Source: Thauera phenolivorans (GTDB taxonomy: Bacteria > Pseudomonadota > Gammaproteobacteria > Burkholderiales > Rhodocyclaceae). From it: a stretch of DNA of 40,156 bases. The DNA is taken from assembly GCF_001696715.1 (NCBI RefSeq), contig NZ_MBFM01000001.1:67359-107514 (forward strand), written 5' to 3'. Below the pieces are notes generated by a model. The model saw nothing but the letters and a program-made list of their open reading frames with translations, did not search any database and was not told the DNA's origin. The number at the start of each line of letters is the position of its first letter. Positions within the stretch are counted from its first letter, which is position 1. Positions 7,217 to 16,260 of this stretch are shown here, piece by piece. The position numbers were made by a program, and so were the translations under genes.

Positions 7217-8035
7217 ATGCTCGAGATCCTGTATCGCGACGACTGCCTGATCGCCATCCACAAGCCCGCCGGCCTGCTCGTGCATCGCAGTCCGATCGCC
7301 GCCCGCGAGGAGCGCTTCGCCGTCCAGCTGCTGCGCGACCAGATCGGCCGCCGCGTTCATCCGGCGCACCGGCTCGATCGCGGCACCTCGGGGGTGCTGC
7401 TGTTCGCCCTCGATCGCGATACCGCAGCCAGCCTCGGCGCGCTGTTCGAGACCCGCCGGGTGAAAAAGCGCTACCTCGCGATCGTGCGCGGCCATCCCGC
7501 GAGCGAGGGGACGATCGACCATCCGCTGGTGCGCCCCGTCGACCCCGCCGCCCGTCCGCGGCACGCCCCGCGGCGGCCGCGTGCGAGCGTGGCGGAGGAG
7601 GACGAGGATCCCGAACTGATCGCCGAAACGGAACAGGGCGCAGCCCCCGCCGCGCAGTCCGCGCTGACCCGCTTCCGCCGGCTCGCCATCGCCGAGCTGC
7701 CATACCGCGTAGACCGCTACCCGAGTAGCCGCTATGCGCTGCTCGAACTCGAACCCGAGACCGGTCGCCGCCACCAGATCCGCCGCCACCTCAAGCACCT
7801 CTCGCACCCGATCATCGGCGACGCGACCTATGGCAAGGGTCGCCACAACCGTCTGTTCCAAACCCTGTTCGCCAGTCAGCGCCTGCTGCTGGCATGTACC
7901 CGGCTCGCGTTCGTCCACCCGGTCAGCGGCGAGCCGCTGGGCATCGACGCACCGCCCGCGGCGGATTTCATCGCGGTGACGCGCGCTCTCGGCTGGGCCG
8001 ATGAGACCGCGACGGGGATCACGACGGCTGCATGA
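7217..8035 (+). CDS. truC: tRNA pseudouridine(65) synthase TruC
   Basis: TruC isomerises uridine 65 in the T-stem of tRNA to pseudouridine. The 272-residue protein starts MLEILYRDD, as TruC proteins do, and carries the RluA-family active site HRLDRGTSGV with catalytic Asp54. Other family features are KRYLAIVRGH and the ETGRRHQIRRHLKHL and HPIIGDATYG segments. It is slightly longer than the E. coli enzyme because of an acidic insertion rich in Glu and Asp around residues 120-150. ATG 7217 was chosen because the family sequence begins there; the frame is open further upstream but overlaps the terminator. It is the first core gene after the island. RluA-type rRNA synthases are relatives, but the N-terminus and tail favour TruC. 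Confidence 0.85.
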   Translation: MLEILYRDDCLIAIHKPAGLLVHRSPIAAREERFAVQLLRDQIGRRVHPAHRLDRGTSGVLLFALDRDTAASLGALFETRRVKKRYLAIVRGHPASEGTIDHPLVRPVDPAARPRHAPRRPRASVAEEDEDPELIAETEQGAAPAAQSALTRFRRLAIAELPYRVDRYPSSRYALLELEPETGRRHQIRRHLKHLSHPIIGDATYGKGRHNRLFQTLFASQRLLLACTRLAFVHPVSGEPLGIDAPPAADFIAVTRALGWADETATGITTAA

Positions 8036-8135
8036 GGCGCGCGGCCGCTGCGCCGGCACGCAAAAATGCTCAAAAGCCGTGCGTTTCCGGGCACAATCCC
8101 TGCTCCGCTCCACAACCCGCCCGGCCCGCACCACG

Positions 8136-9212
8136 ATGAATCCGCTGCTCGAAGTCCACCAGCACGGCCAGCAGATCTGGCTCGACAACCTCTCCCGCAC
8201 CCTGCTCAACGACGGCCATCTCGCCCGCTTCATCGCCGACGACGGCGTCGCCGGTGTGACCACCAACCCGGCGATCTTCCATAAGGCGATCGCCGACGGC
8301 CGCTACTACGAGGACGACCTCGCCGCGCTCAAGCGCGAACCGCTCGACGCCGAGGCGCGCTACGAGGCCTTGGTGATCCCCGACGTGCAGCGCGCCTGCG
8401 AGCTGCTTGCCCCGCTTCACGCGGAAAGTGGCGGCCGCGCCGGTTACGTCAGCCTTGAGGTATCGCCGGCGCTGGCCCATGACGCCGACGCTACGGTCAC
8501 CGCCGGCCTGCGCCTGAAGGCCGCCGTGGGCAGGCCCAACGTGCTGATCAAGGTCCCGGCGACCGCCGCGGGCCTGATCGCGATCGAGCGCCTGATCGGC
8601 GCCGGCGTCAGCGTCAACGTCACCCTGATGTTCTCGCTCGCGCATGTCGACGCCGTGGCCGCTGCCTATGTCCGCGGCCTCGAGCGCCTGCGGTCGGCCG
8701 ACGGCGAAGCCGTCGCGGTGATGTCCGTGGCGAGCCTGTTCCTGTCGCGGGTCGACACCCTGGTCGACAAGCACCTCGAGCAGCTCGGCGGCGACGCCCT
8801 CGCGCTGCGCGGACGCAGCGCGGTCGCCACCGCCAAGCTCGCCTACCAGCGCTATCTCGAGCGCTTCCACGGCCCCGCCTTCGACGCCCTGCGCGCCGCC
8901 GGCGCGCGGCCGCAGTACATGCTGTGGGCGAGCACCGGCACCAAGAATCCGGCCTATAGCGACCTGCTCTACGTCGAGCCGCTGATCGGCGCCGAGACGG
9001 TCAACACCCTTCCCGACGCCACCCTCGCGGCACTGCGTGACCATGGCCAGGTCGACGACACCCTGGGGCGCGATGTCGATGCGGCACGGGCGCATTACGC
9101 CGCGCTCGCCGCCCTCGGCATCGACCTCGACGTCGTCGGCGAGCGTCTGCAGCAGGAAGGGCTGGCGCAGTTCGAGCAGGCCTTCGCCGCATTGCTCGAA
9201 CTCACCGCCTGA
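8136..9212 (+). CDS. tal: Transaldolase
   Basis: Transaldolase moves a dihydroxyacetone unit between sugar phosphates in the non-oxidative pentose phosphate pathway in the cytoplasm. The 358-residue protein has the TTNPAIF motif (42-48) of the (beta/alpha)8 barrel and the Schiff-base lysine in NVLIKVPAT (K139). Further family signatures are VSVNVTLMFS and the C-terminal LWASTGTKNPAY. Its length fits the longer bacterial transaldolases. It starts at ATG 8136, 100 bp after truC, and ends 19 bp before the Nudix gene, so it may be read together with that gene. Confidence 0.95.
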   Translation: MNPLLEVHQHGQQIWLDNLSRTLLNDGHLARFIADDGVAGVTTNPAIFHKAIADGRYYEDDLAALKREPLDAEARYEALVIPDVQRACELLAPLHAESGGRAGYVSLEVSPALAHDADATVTAGLRLKAAVGRPNVLIKVPATAAGLIAIERLIGAGVSVNVTLMFSLAHVDAVAAAYVRGLERLRSADGEAVAVMSVASLFLSRVDTLVDKHLEQLGGDALALRGRSAVATAKLAYQRYLERFHGPAFDALRAAGARPQYMLWASTGTKNPAYSDLLYVEPLIGAETVNTLPDATLAALRDHGQVDDTLGRDVDAARAHYAALAALGIDLDVVGERLQQEGLAQFEQAFAALLELTA

Positions 9213-9231
9213 GCCCGCTGTCCATCGCCGC

Positions 9232-9780
9232 ATGAACTACTGCTCGAACTGCGCCAGCCCGCTCGAGTTCCGGATTCCAGCCGGCGACTCCCTGCCTCGC
9301 CACGTCTGCCCCGCGTGCGGCACCATCCACTACCAGAATCCCAAGCTGGTGGTGGGTGCGCTTGCCGAGTGGGAAGACCGCATCCTGCTGTGCCGGCGTG
9401 CGATCGAGCCGCGCCACGGGATGTGGACCCTGCCGGCCGGCTTCATGGAGAACGCGGAGAGCACCGCCGACGCGGCGGCACGCGAAACGGCCGAGGAGGC
9501 CTGCGCGCGCATCGAGCTAGGCGAGATGTACACGCTGATCGACGTGCCGCACATCAGCCAGGTGCACATCATCTACCGCGCACGCCTGCTCGACCTCGAC
9601 TTCCGCCCGGGCGAGGAGTCGCTCGAGGTGGCCCTGTTCGACGAGGCGAGCATCCCGTGGGAGCAGATCGCCTTCCGCACCATCGCGATCACCCTTCGCC
9701 ACTTCTTCGAGGACCGCCGGCGCGGCAACTGGCCCTTCCGCCGCGAGAGCCTGCCGCCACCCGACACCCCGTTGCGCTGA
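9232..9780 (+). CDS. Nudix hydrolase with N-terminal zinc ribbon
   Basis: Nudix enzymes cleave nucleoside diphosphates linked to another group. The protein is 182 residues. A four-cysteine zinc ribbon (C4, C7, C26, C29; CSNC and CPACG) precedes the catalytic Nudix box at about 70-92, with GFMENAES, RETAEEA in the expected spacing; the usual Gly near the end of the box is Cys91. The zinc ribbon plus Nudix arrangement resembles NudC-type or ADP-ribose pyrophosphatase-like proteins, but the protein is shorter than NudC and the substrate cannot be named. It follows tal by 19 bp. Confidence 0.85.
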   Translation: MNYCSNCASPLEFRIPAGDSLPRHVCPACGTIHYQNPKLVVGALAEWEDRILLCRRAIEPRHGMWTLPAGFMENAESTADAAARETAEEACARIELGEMYTLIDVPHISQVHIIYRARLLDLDFRPGEESLEVALFDEASIPWEQIAFRTIAITLRHFFEDRRRGNWPFRRESLPPPDTPLR

Positions 9781-9817
9781 GCGGCTCCCGGCCGCGAGCC
9801 CCCAAAGCACGGCAAGC

Positions 9818-9846
9818 TTGAGCAATGTTGCAGTGCGGGGGATAAT
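9818..9846 (+). promoter_or_regulatory. Sigma70-like promoter of the rnf operon
   Basis: TTGAGC (9818-9823), a 17-bp spacer and GATAAT (9841-9846) fit a housekeeping promoter. The predicted start of transcription is about 20 bases before the rnfA ATG, which has no obvious ribosome-binding site. Confidence 0.6.
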
Positions 9847-9873
9847 TCACGCACTACTCCCGGCCTGCGCAAA

Positions 9874-10458
9874 ATGAGCAGCTATATCTTCATCGTCATC
9901 GGCGCGGTTCTCGTCAACAACGTCGTCTTCGTCCGCATCCTCGGCCTCTGCCCCTTCATGGGCGTATCCAAGAAGCTCGAGACCGCGGTCGGCATGGGCG
10001 CGGCGACGACCTTCGTGCTGACGCTCGGCGCGGGCACCAGCTACCTGATCGACCACTACCTGCTGCAGCCCTTCGATCTCGCCTATCTGCGTACGCTGTC
10101 CTTCATCGTCGTCATCGCCGCGATCGTCCAGCTGACCGAACTGGTGATCCAGAAGACCAGCCCGCTACTGCACCAGGTGCTCGGGATCTACCTGCCCCTG
10201 ATCACCACCAACTGCGCGGTGCTCGGGGTGCCGCTGCTCAACGTGGGCATGCAGCACGACCTGCTCGAATCCTTGCTGTTCGGCTTCGGCTCCTCGGTGG
10301 GCTTCACCATGGCGCTGATCGTGTTCGCCGGCATCCGCGAGCGGCTCGACGGTGCCGACGTTCCGGCGCCGTTCAAGGGCACTGCGATCGCGATGATCAC
10401 CGCCGGCTTCATGAGCCTGGCCTTCATGGGCTTCGCCGGCCTCGATCGCTTCAACTGA
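9874..10458 (+). CDS. rnfA: Rnf/Rsx electron transport complex subunit A
   Basis: RnfA is an inner-membrane subunit of the ion-pumping ferredoxin:NAD oxidoreductase (Rnf; Rsx in enterobacteria). The 194-residue protein is almost entirely hydrophobic, with about six membrane segments. It shows family signatures at the start ([19 protein letters not shown]) and in the middle ([13 protein letters not shown]), where a cysteine in each of the paired RnfA/RnfE half-repeats is thought to hold an Fe-S cluster between the subunits. It opens the rnfABCDGE-nth operon, the same order as E. coli rsxABCDGE-nth. Confidence 0.95.
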   Translation: MSSYIFIVIGAVLVNNVVFVRILGLCPFMGVSKKLETAVGMGAATTFVLTLGAGTSYLIDHYLLQPFDLAYLRTLSFIVVIAAIVQLTELVIQKTSPLLHQVLGIYLPLITTNCAVLGVPLLNVGMQHDLLESLLFGFGSSVGFTMALIVFAGIRERLDGADVPAPFKGTAIAMITAGFMSLAFMGFAGLDRFN

Positions 10459-10527
10459 GCCCCCGGCAGGCTGCGCCCCCGATCAACCCTGGCCCAAGTG
10501 CCGCGCCCTTCAGGCAGAACCCCACCG

Positions 10528-11079
10528 ATGCTCACCGCCCTTATCGTCATGACCGGCATCGCCATCGTGCTCGGCGCAGCGCTCGGCTATGCCGCGATCC
10601 GCTTCAAGGTGGAAGGGGATCCCCTGGTCGAGAAGATCGACGCGATCCTGCCCCAGACCCAGTGCGGCCAGTGCGGCTTTCCCGGCTGCAAGCCCTACGC
10701 CGAGGCGATCGCCAACGGCGACGCCGACATCAACCAGTGCCCGCCGGGCGGCGAGGAGGGCATCCGCAAGCTCGCCGACCTGCTCGGACGCGAGTTCAAG
10801 CCGCTGTCCGAGGAGCACGGCGTCGAGAAGCCGAAGTCGGTGGCCCATATCGACGAGCGGACCTGCATCGGCTGCACGCTGTGCATCCAGGCCTGCCCGG
10901 TGGACGCGATCGTCGGCGCGGCCAAGCAGATGCACACCGTGGTCGAGCCCCTGTGCACCGGCTGTGAGCTGTGCGTCGCCCCCTGCCCGGTCGATTGCAT
11001 CGCCATGGTGCCGGTAACCGACACGGTGCAGACCTGGAAGTGGAAGTATCCGGTGACCGAAATCAGGAGGGTGGCATGA
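10528..11079 (+). CDS. rnfB: Rnf/Rsx complex subunit B, Fe-S protein
   Basis: RnfB passes electrons from ferredoxin into the Rnf complex. The 183-residue protein has one N-terminal membrane anchor (about 3-22). A four-cysteine cluster domain follows ([13 protein letters not shown] then NQCPPGG), then two [4Fe-4S] ferredoxin motifs ([12 protein letters not shown] and [12 protein letters not shown]). ATG 10528 gives the usual N-terminus; an in-frame earlier start lacks support. The stop overlaps the rnfC start as ATGA, which indicates translational coupling. Its length is typical of the short RnfB/RsxB type. Confidence 0.95.
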   Translation: MLTALIVMTGIAIVLGAALGYAAIRFKVEGDPLVEKIDAILPQTQCGQCGFPGCKPYAEAIANGDADINQCPPGGEEGIRKLADLLGREFKPLSEEHGVEKPKSVAHIDERTCIGCTLCIQACPVDAIVGAAKQMHTVVEPLCTGCELCVAPCPVDCIAMVPVTDTVQTWKWKYPVTEIRRVA

Positions 11080-12746
11080 GCGCGCGCCTGTTCCAGTTCC
11101 ACGGCGGCATCAAGGCAAACGGTCACAAGCGCGAGTCCTCCGAGTCGCCGATCCAGCAGGCGCCGCTGCCCCGTCGGCTGGTCGTCCCGCTGCGCCAGAG
11201 CACCCGCGCCACGGCGCGCTGCATCGTCGAGCCGGGTGAGAAGGTGCTCAAGGGTCAGCGCATCGGCGAGCCGGAGGGTTTCCTCGGCACCGCGGTGCAC
11301 GCGCCGACCTCGGGCACGGTGGTCGAGTTCGGCCGCCATGTGATGGCCCACCCCTCCGGCCTCGAGACGCGCTGCGTGGTGATCGAGCCCGACGGCGCGG
11401 ACCGCTGGATCGAGCGCAAGCCCTTCGATCTGCGTCACGCGACCCGTGCCGACGCCCTCGGCTGGCTGCGCGATTGCGGCATCGTCGGCCTCGGCGGCGC
11501 GACCTTCCCGAGCCACGTCAAACTCGGCACCGGCAGCGGCGTCGACACCCTGATCCTCAACGGCGCCGAGTGCGAACCCTGGATCACCTGCGACGACCGC
11601 CTGATGCGCGAGCGCGCCGCCGACATCCTGGCCGGTGCGGGCATCCTGCGCGAACTCATCGGCGCCCGCCGCCTGATGGTCGGCATCGAGGACAACAAGC
11701 CGGAAGCGATCGAAGCGATGCGCCCGGCTGCGGGAGCTCTAGGCGGCAACATCGAGGTCATCGCGATCCCGGCGATCTATCCGGCCGGCGGTGAAAAGCA
11801 GCTGATCCGGGTGCTGACCGGCATCGAGATCCCCTATGGCAAGCTCGGCGGCGATTTCGGCGTGCAGTGCTTCAACGTCGGCACCGCCCATGCGGTGTAC
11901 CGCGCCTTCGACCATGGCGAACCCCTGGTGTCGCGCGTGCTGACCCTCACCGGCAACGTCGAACGCCCGGGGAACTGGGAGGTCCTGATCGGCACGCCGG
12001 TCGACGAGCTGCTCCCGCTCGCCGGCCCGAAGCCCGATACCGACCGTTACGTGATGGGCGGACCGATGATGGGCTTCGCCCTGCCGCGCCTCGACGTGCC
12101 GGTGGTGAAGGGCTCGAACTGCGTCATCTCCGCTTCCCCCGCCCTCTTCCCGCCCGCCCCGCCGGAGCAGAACTGCATCCGCTGCGGCGAATGCGCGCGT
12201 GCCTGCCCGGCCGAGCTCCAGCCCTTCGAGCTCTACTGGTTCAGCCGCGCGAAGAACTTCGGAAAGGCGCAGGAGTACCATCTGTTCGACTGCATCGAAT
12301 GCGGCTGCTGCGCCTACGTCTGTCCGTCGCACATCCCGCTGGTCGATTACTACCGCTTCGCCAAGAGCGAGATCTGGGCGCGCGAGCGGGAAAAAACCGC
12401 AGCCGACCTCGCGCGCGAGCGCTTCGAGTTCCGCAACTACCGGCAGGAACGGGAGAAGGAGGAAAAGGCCGCCAAGCTCGCCGCCAAGGCGGCCGCGACG
12501 CGCGCCAAGCTCGACGCCGAGGGCGCGGGCGCCGAACCCGCGCCCGCCGGGGAAGACCCCAAGAAGGCGCTGATCGCAGCCGCGCTCGCCCGTGCCAAGG
12601 CGCAGCAGGCGGCCACCGCGCCGAAGAACACCGACAACCTGAGTCCCGCAACCCAGGCCGAGATCGACGCGATCGAAGCCCGCCGCCAGGCTACGCAGCA
12701 GGCGCCGGCCGGCGCGGACGCGACTCCCGGGACCGACGCCAGATGA
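11076..12746 (+). CDS. rnfC: Rnf/Rsx complex subunit C, NADH-binding side
   Basis: RnfC is the peripheral subunit that binds NAD(H) and FMN and carries two [4Fe-4S] clusters. The 556-residue protein contains the glycine-rich [13 protein letters not shown] segment, [20 protein letters not shown] and the two cluster motifs [12 protein letters not shown] and [12 protein letters not shown]. After about residue 440 comes a Lys/Glu/Ala-rich tail, likely a flexible coiled extension that varies among RnfC proteins. ATG 11076 follows a perfect AGGAGG site (11064-11069) and overlaps the rnfB stop. The gene ends in an ATGA overlap with rnfD. Confidence 0.95.
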   Translation: MSARLFQFHGGIKANGHKRESSESPIQQAPLPRRLVVPLRQSTRATARCIVEPGEKVLKGQRIGEPEGFLGTAVHAPTSGTVVEFGRHVMAHPSGLETRCVVIEPDGADRWIERKPFDLRHATRADALGWLRDCGIVGLGGATFPSHVKLGTGSGVDTLILNGAECEPWITCDDRLMRERAADILAGAGILRELIGARRLMVGIEDNKPEAIEAMRPAAGALGGNIEVIAIPAIYPAGGEKQLIRVLTGIEIPYGKLGGDFGVQCFNVGTAHAVYRAFDHGEPLVSRVLTLTGNVERPGNWEVLIGTPVDELLPLAGPKPDTDRYVMGGPMMGFALPRLDVPVVKGSNCVISASPALFPPAPPEQNCIRCGECARACPAELQPFELYWFSRAKNFGKAQEYHLFDCIECGCCAYVCPSHIPLVDYYRFAKSEIWAREREKTAADLARERFEFRNYRQEREKEEKAAKLAAKAAATRAKLDAEGAGAEPAPAGEDPKKALIAAALARAKAQQAATAPKNTDNLSPATQAEIDAIEARRQATQQAPAGADATPGTDAR

Positions 12747-13747
12747 TCCATTCTCCCTATATCCGCAGGAACGCCAGCGTCCAGCGCGTGATGTTCCTCG
12801 TCCTGCTCGCGCTGGTGCCTGGCATCGCCGCCTATGCGTGGCAGTTCGGCGCGGCCATCCTGGTGCAGCTCGCGCTCGCCACCATCACGGCGCTGGCGGC
12901 CGAAGCCCTCGTGATGCGCTTGCGCAAGCGGCCGCTGCAGCCGACCCTGGGCGACCTGTCGGCGGTGGTCACCGCCTGGCTGGTGGTACTCAGCTTCCCG
13001 CCGCTCGCCCCCTGGTGGCTGACGGTGTTCGCTGTGCTGGTGGCGATCCTCGTCGCCAAGCACCTGTACGGCGGACTCGGCCAGAATCCCTTCAACCCGG
13101 CGATGATCGCCTTCTGCACGATGATCGTCGCCTACCCCTCGCTGATGTCGCAGTGGCCGATGCCCGGCGCCGATGGTTTCGCGGCCCAGCTCGCGCTGAT
13201 CCTCGGCGGCGCGCGCGAACTCGACGGCGTGACCGGCGCCACCGCGCTCGACGCCCTGCGCAGCGGCATGCGCGCCGGTGGTGCGGCCGACGCGGTACTG
13301 CAGCAGGGCACGGAGTTCGGCGTCGCCGGCGGCCGTGGCTGGGAATGGATCGCCCTCGGCTACCTCGCCGGCGGCCTCTTCCTGCTCGCCACCCGGGTCA
13401 TCACCTGGCACATGCCGGTGCTGTTCATCGCCGCGTTGCTCGCGATCTCGGGGGTGTTCTGGATCGCCGATCCGGCCACCCACGCCAGCCCGCTGTTCCA
13501 CCTCGCCAGCGGCGGCAGCATGCTCGCCGCCTTTTTCATCCTCACCGACCCGGTGTCGGGCGCCACCACGCCGCGCGGCAAACTGTTGTTCGCGATCGGC
13601 GTGGCGCTCATCGCCTGGCTCATCCGCAGTTTCGGCGCCTACCCTGACGGCATCGCCTTCGGCGTGCTGCTGATGAACATGTGCGTGCCGCTGATCGACA
13701 TGAAGACGCAGCCCACCGTGTTCGGCCACCGCGGAGGCTCGCGATGA
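12743..13747 (+). CDS. rnfD: Rnf/Rsx complex subunit D
   Basis: RnfD is a multi-spanning membrane subunit with covalently bound FMN. The 334-residue protein begins SPYIRRNASVQRVM, as the family does. It has about nine to ten hydrophobic segments and carries the flavin-attachment motif DGVTGATALD near residue 165. LTDPVSGATTPRGK near the end is another family signature. Both ends overlap neighbouring genes by four bases (ATGA), so translation is coupled with rnfC and rnfG. Confidence 0.95.
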   Translation: MIHSPYIRRNASVQRVMFLVLLALVPGIAAYAWQFGAAILVQLALATITALAAEALVMRLRKRPLQPTLGDLSAVVTAWLVVLSFPPLAPWWLTVFAVLVAILVAKHLYGGLGQNPFNPAMIAFCTMIVAYPSLMSQWPMPGADGFAAQLALILGGARELDGVTGATALDALRSGMRAGGAADAVLQQGTEFGVAGGRGWEWIALGYLAGGLFLLATRVITWHMPVLFIAALLAISGVFWIADPATHASPLFHLASGGSMLAAFFILTDPVSGATTPRGKLLFAIGVALIAWLIRSFGAYPDGIAFGVLLMNMCVPLIDMKTQPTVFGHRGGSR

Positions 13748-14421
13748 GCGACACCCGCTACACGACCTTCCGCACCTCGCTGCGCACGGCGGCGATCATG
13801 GTGCTGTTCAGCCTGGTCTTCACCTCGATGATGGCCTTCACCTACCGTGCTACACGGCCGGCGATCCAAGCGTCGGAGCTTGAGGAGCAGATGCGGCTGA
13901 TCGACGAGGTTCTGCCCCGCGACGACTACGACAACGCGCTTCTCGAGGACTTCGTCCTGCTCGGCCGCACGCCGGCGCTCGGCATCGACGGCGGCCGCGT
14001 GTGGCGTGCGCGCATGGAGGGCGAGCCGGTCGCGCTGGTCATCGAGGCGGTGGCGCCCAACGGCTATGGCGGACGGATCGCGCTGGTGAACGCGGTGCGC
14101 GACGACGGCCGTGTTTCCGGCGTGCGCGTCACCAGCCATCGTGAGACGCCGGGCCTCGGCGACTACATCGATCCCAAGAAGGACCGCAACAAGATCGCCC
14201 CCTGGATCGGCCAGTTCGCCGGTATTTCCTGGGTCGACACCGACCCGGCGCGCTGGGCGGTACGCAAGGACGGCGGCAGCTTCGACGCCCGCACCGGCGC
14301 GACCATCAGCGCGCGCGCGGTGGTGGGCGCGGTCGGCCGCGCCACCGCATGGGCGGCCGCCCACCGCCAGGCGCTTTTCGCCGCGCCCGCGGGCAGCACC
14401 CTGCAGGGAGAGACGCAATGA
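13744..14421 (+). CDS. rnfG: Rnf/Rsx complex subunit G
   Basis: RnfG is anchored by one N-terminal membrane helix (about 10-32) with its FMN domain on the periplasmic side. The 225-residue protein has the family motif GLGDYIDPKKD and the flavinylation motif RTGATISARAVV near residues 183-194, where FMN is joined to Thr187. Start and stop overlap rnfD and rnfE by four bases. Length is normal. Confidence 0.95.
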   Translation: MSDTRYTTFRTSLRTAAIMVLFSLVFTSMMAFTYRATRPAIQASELEEQMRLIDEVLPRDDYDNALLEDFVLLGRTPALGIDGGRVWRARMEGEPVALVIEAVAPNGYGGRIALVNAVRDDGRVSGVRVTSHRETPGLGDYIDPKKDRNKIAPWIGQFAGISWVDTDPARWAVRKDGGSFDARTGATISARAVVGAVGRATAWAAAHRQALFAAPAGSTLQGETQ

Positions 14422-15128
14422 TGACCCGACAGCAATTCCGCGACGTCGCTTGGGGCGGCCTGTGGAAGCAGAATCCCGGCCTCGCCCAGCTGCTCGGCCT
14501 GTGCCCGATCCTCGCCGTCAGCACCAGCGTGGTGAACGCGGTCAGCCTCGGGCTGGCCACCGTGCTGGTGATGGCGGTGGCCAACCTCGCGGTCGCCAGC
14601 CTGCGCAACTTCATCCCCTACGAGATCCGCATCCCGGTCTTCATCCTCATCATCGCGGCGCTGGTCACGATGGTGGACCTCGCCTTCAACGCCTACATGC
14701 ACTCGCTCTACCTGGTGCTCGGCATCTTCATCCCGCTGATCGTCACCAACTGCATCGTGCTCGCGCGCGTCGAGGCCTATGCGGCGAAGAACGGTCCGCT
14801 CGCGTCCACGGTCGACGGCCTCATGATGGGAATCGGCCTGGTGTGGGTCCTCGCCCTGCTCGGCGGCGTGCGCGAGCTGATCGGCGCCGGCACGCTGCTC
14901 TCGGGCATCGACATGATCATCCCGGGCGCCGAAGCGCTGAACGTATTCGGCGAGGACTATCCGGGCTTCCTGCTCGCCATCCTGCCGCCGGGCGCCTTCT
15001 TCGCGCTCGGCTGCCTGATCGCCGCCTACAACGCGATCAACGCCCGGCTGGCCGCGCGCGCGCGTCGCGAGCCGCCGCCCGCAGCGCCCGATCAGGAGGC
15101 CGGCGAGACCGCAGCCGCCGCCAGCTGA
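14418..15128 (+). CDS. rnfE: Rnf/Rsx complex subunit E
   Basis: RnfE is the membrane partner of RnfA and shares its fold in opposite orientation. The 236-residue protein has about six membrane segments, the signature LWKQNPGLAQLLGLCP near the start and FIPLIVTNCIVLAR in the middle. The C-terminal about 25 residues are an Ala/Pro/Glu-rich cytoplasmic tail. It overlaps rnfG by four bases and ends two bases before the nth ATG. Confidence 0.95.
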   Translation: MMTRQQFRDVAWGGLWKQNPGLAQLLGLCPILAVSTSVVNAVSLGLATVLVMAVANLAVASLRNFIPYEIRIPVFILIIAALVTMVDLAFNAYMHSLYLVLGIFIPLIVTNCIVLARVEAYAAKNGPLASTVDGLMMGIGLVWVLALLGGVRELIGAGTLLSGIDMIIPGAEALNVFGEDYPGFLLAILPPGAFFALGCLIAAYNAINARLAARARREPPPAAPDQEAGETAAAAS

Positions 15129-15130
15129 CG

Positions 15131-15772
15131 ATGGCGAAGATGAGGCTCGAGGCGATCCGGGAAGTCTTTCGCCGCCTCCACGAGGCCAATCCCGCGCCGC
15201 AGACCGAGCTCGAATACGCCTCGCCCTACCAGCTGCTGGTGGCGGTGGTGCTGTCGGCGCAGGCCACCGACCGCAGCGTCAACCTCGCCACCCGCAAGCT
15301 GTTCGCGGATGCGCCCACGCCGGAGGCGATGGTGTCGCTCGGCGAGGAAGGCATCGCCGAGCGCATCAAGACGATCGGCCTGTTCCGCAACAAGGCGAAG
15401 AACACCCTGGCGCTGTCGCGTCTGCTGCTCGAGCGTCATGGCGGCGAGGTGCCGGCCGAGCGCGCCGCCCTCGAGGCCCTGCCCGGCGTCGGCCGCAAGA
15501 CCGCCAACGTCGTTCTCAACACGGTCTTCCGCCAGCCGGTGATGGCGGTAGACACCCACATCTTCCGCGTCGCCAACCGCACCGGTCTGGCCCCCGGCAA
15601 GGACGTGCTCGAGGTCGAGCACGCCCTGCTGCGGCGGGTGCCGAAGGAGTACCTGCTCGACGCCCATCACTGGCTGATCCTGCACGGGCGCTACGTGTGC
15701 ACCGCGCGCCGGCCGCGCTGCGGCGAATGCACGGTGCGCGATCTATGCCTGTATCGCGACAAGACGGCCTGA
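15131..15772 (+). CDS. nth: Endonuclease III
   Basis: Endonuclease III is a base-excision repair glycosylase and AP lyase that removes oxidised pyrimidines. The 213-residue protein has the helix-hairpin-helix LPGVGRKTANV with catalytic Lys123, catalytic Asp141 (VDTHIFRVANR) and the C-terminal [4Fe-4S] ligands C190, C197, C200 and C206 in the standard 6-2-5 spacing. It is placed last in the rnf operon, two bases after rnfE, as in E. coli. The linkage suits an Fe-S enzyme that needs a reduced cluster, but the reason is not shown by the sequence. Confidence 0.97.
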   Translation: MAKMRLEAIREVFRRLHEANPAPQTELEYASPYQLLVAVVLSAQATDRSVNLATRKLFADAPTPEAMVSLGEEGIAERIKTIGLFRNKAKNTLALSRLLLERHGGEVPAERAALEALPGVGRKTANVVLNTVFRQPVMAVDTHIFRVANRTGLAPGKDVLEVEHALLRRVPKEYLLDAHHWLILHGRYVCTARRPRCGECTVRDLCLYRDKTA

Positions 15773-15805
15773 GCCCGAAACCCCAACCAAAAGAGATCAC
15801 CCGCA

Positions 15806-16237
15806 ATGTTCAATCCCAGCCGCGACGAGGTTCGCAACTTCTTCATCACCGCCTGGCGCAAGCGTCGCGAGAGTGAGGTGCTGACCGCGATGGAGACGAT
15901 CGCCGCCGACATCGTCGGCCTGCATCCCGAATATCACGCCCTGATCGAGGACCCGGACTCGATCGGCCGCGAGTTCACCCCGGAGGACGGGCAGATCAAC
16001 CCCTTCCTCCACATGTCGCTGCACCTCGCGGTCGAAGAGCAGCTGTCGATCGACCAGCCGCCGGGCATCCGCGCCGCTTTCGAGGCCGCCTGCACACGTC
16101 GCGGCAATCGTCACGATGCGATGCACGACGCCCTCGAATGCCTCGGCGAGATGCTGTTCGACGCGCAGCGCAACGGCGCCCCGCCCAACGCCACGAACTA
16201 CCTCGAAGCGCTGCGCCGCCGCGCGGGCGGCGCCTGA
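15806..16237 (+). CDS. DUF1841 family protein
   Basis: A 143-residue protein of the DUF1841 family, found mainly in beta- and gammaproteobacteria, with no known activity. It starts MFNPSRDEVRNFF, as the family does, and contains the conserved segment NPFLHMSLHLAVEEQ (66-80) and RGNRHDAMHDALECLGEMLF, rich in His, Glu and Asp and suggestive of a helical, perhaps metal-binding, protein. No signal peptide or membrane segment is seen. It lies 33 bp after nth and may be part of the same transcript. Its stop codon lies in the left arm of the hairpin at 16234-16260. Confidence 0.85.
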   Translation: MFNPSRDEVRNFFITAWRKRRESEVLTAMETIAADIVGLHPEYHALIEDPDSIGREFTPEDGQINPFLHMSLHLAVEEQLSIDQPPGIRAAFEAACTRRGNRHDAMHDALECLGEMLFDAQRNGAPPNATNYLEALRRRAGGA

Positions 16238-16260
16238 GCCGGCTGACGCCGCCGGCTCAG
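16234..16260. terminator. Bidirectional hairpin between convergent genes
   Basis: A perfect 10-bp stem (ctgagccggc / gccggctcag) with a 7-base loop contains the stop codons of both the DUF1841 gene and the convergent dihydroorotate-dehydrogenase-like gene. There is no clear T-tract on either side, so termination may be inefficient or need a factor. Confidence 0.6.

Noticed and set aside
6862-7728. Plus-strand frame starting in the island boundary and running over truC
   Set aside because: It overlaps truC in another frame and becomes Arg/Pro-rich there; the first part crosses the direct repeats and terminator.
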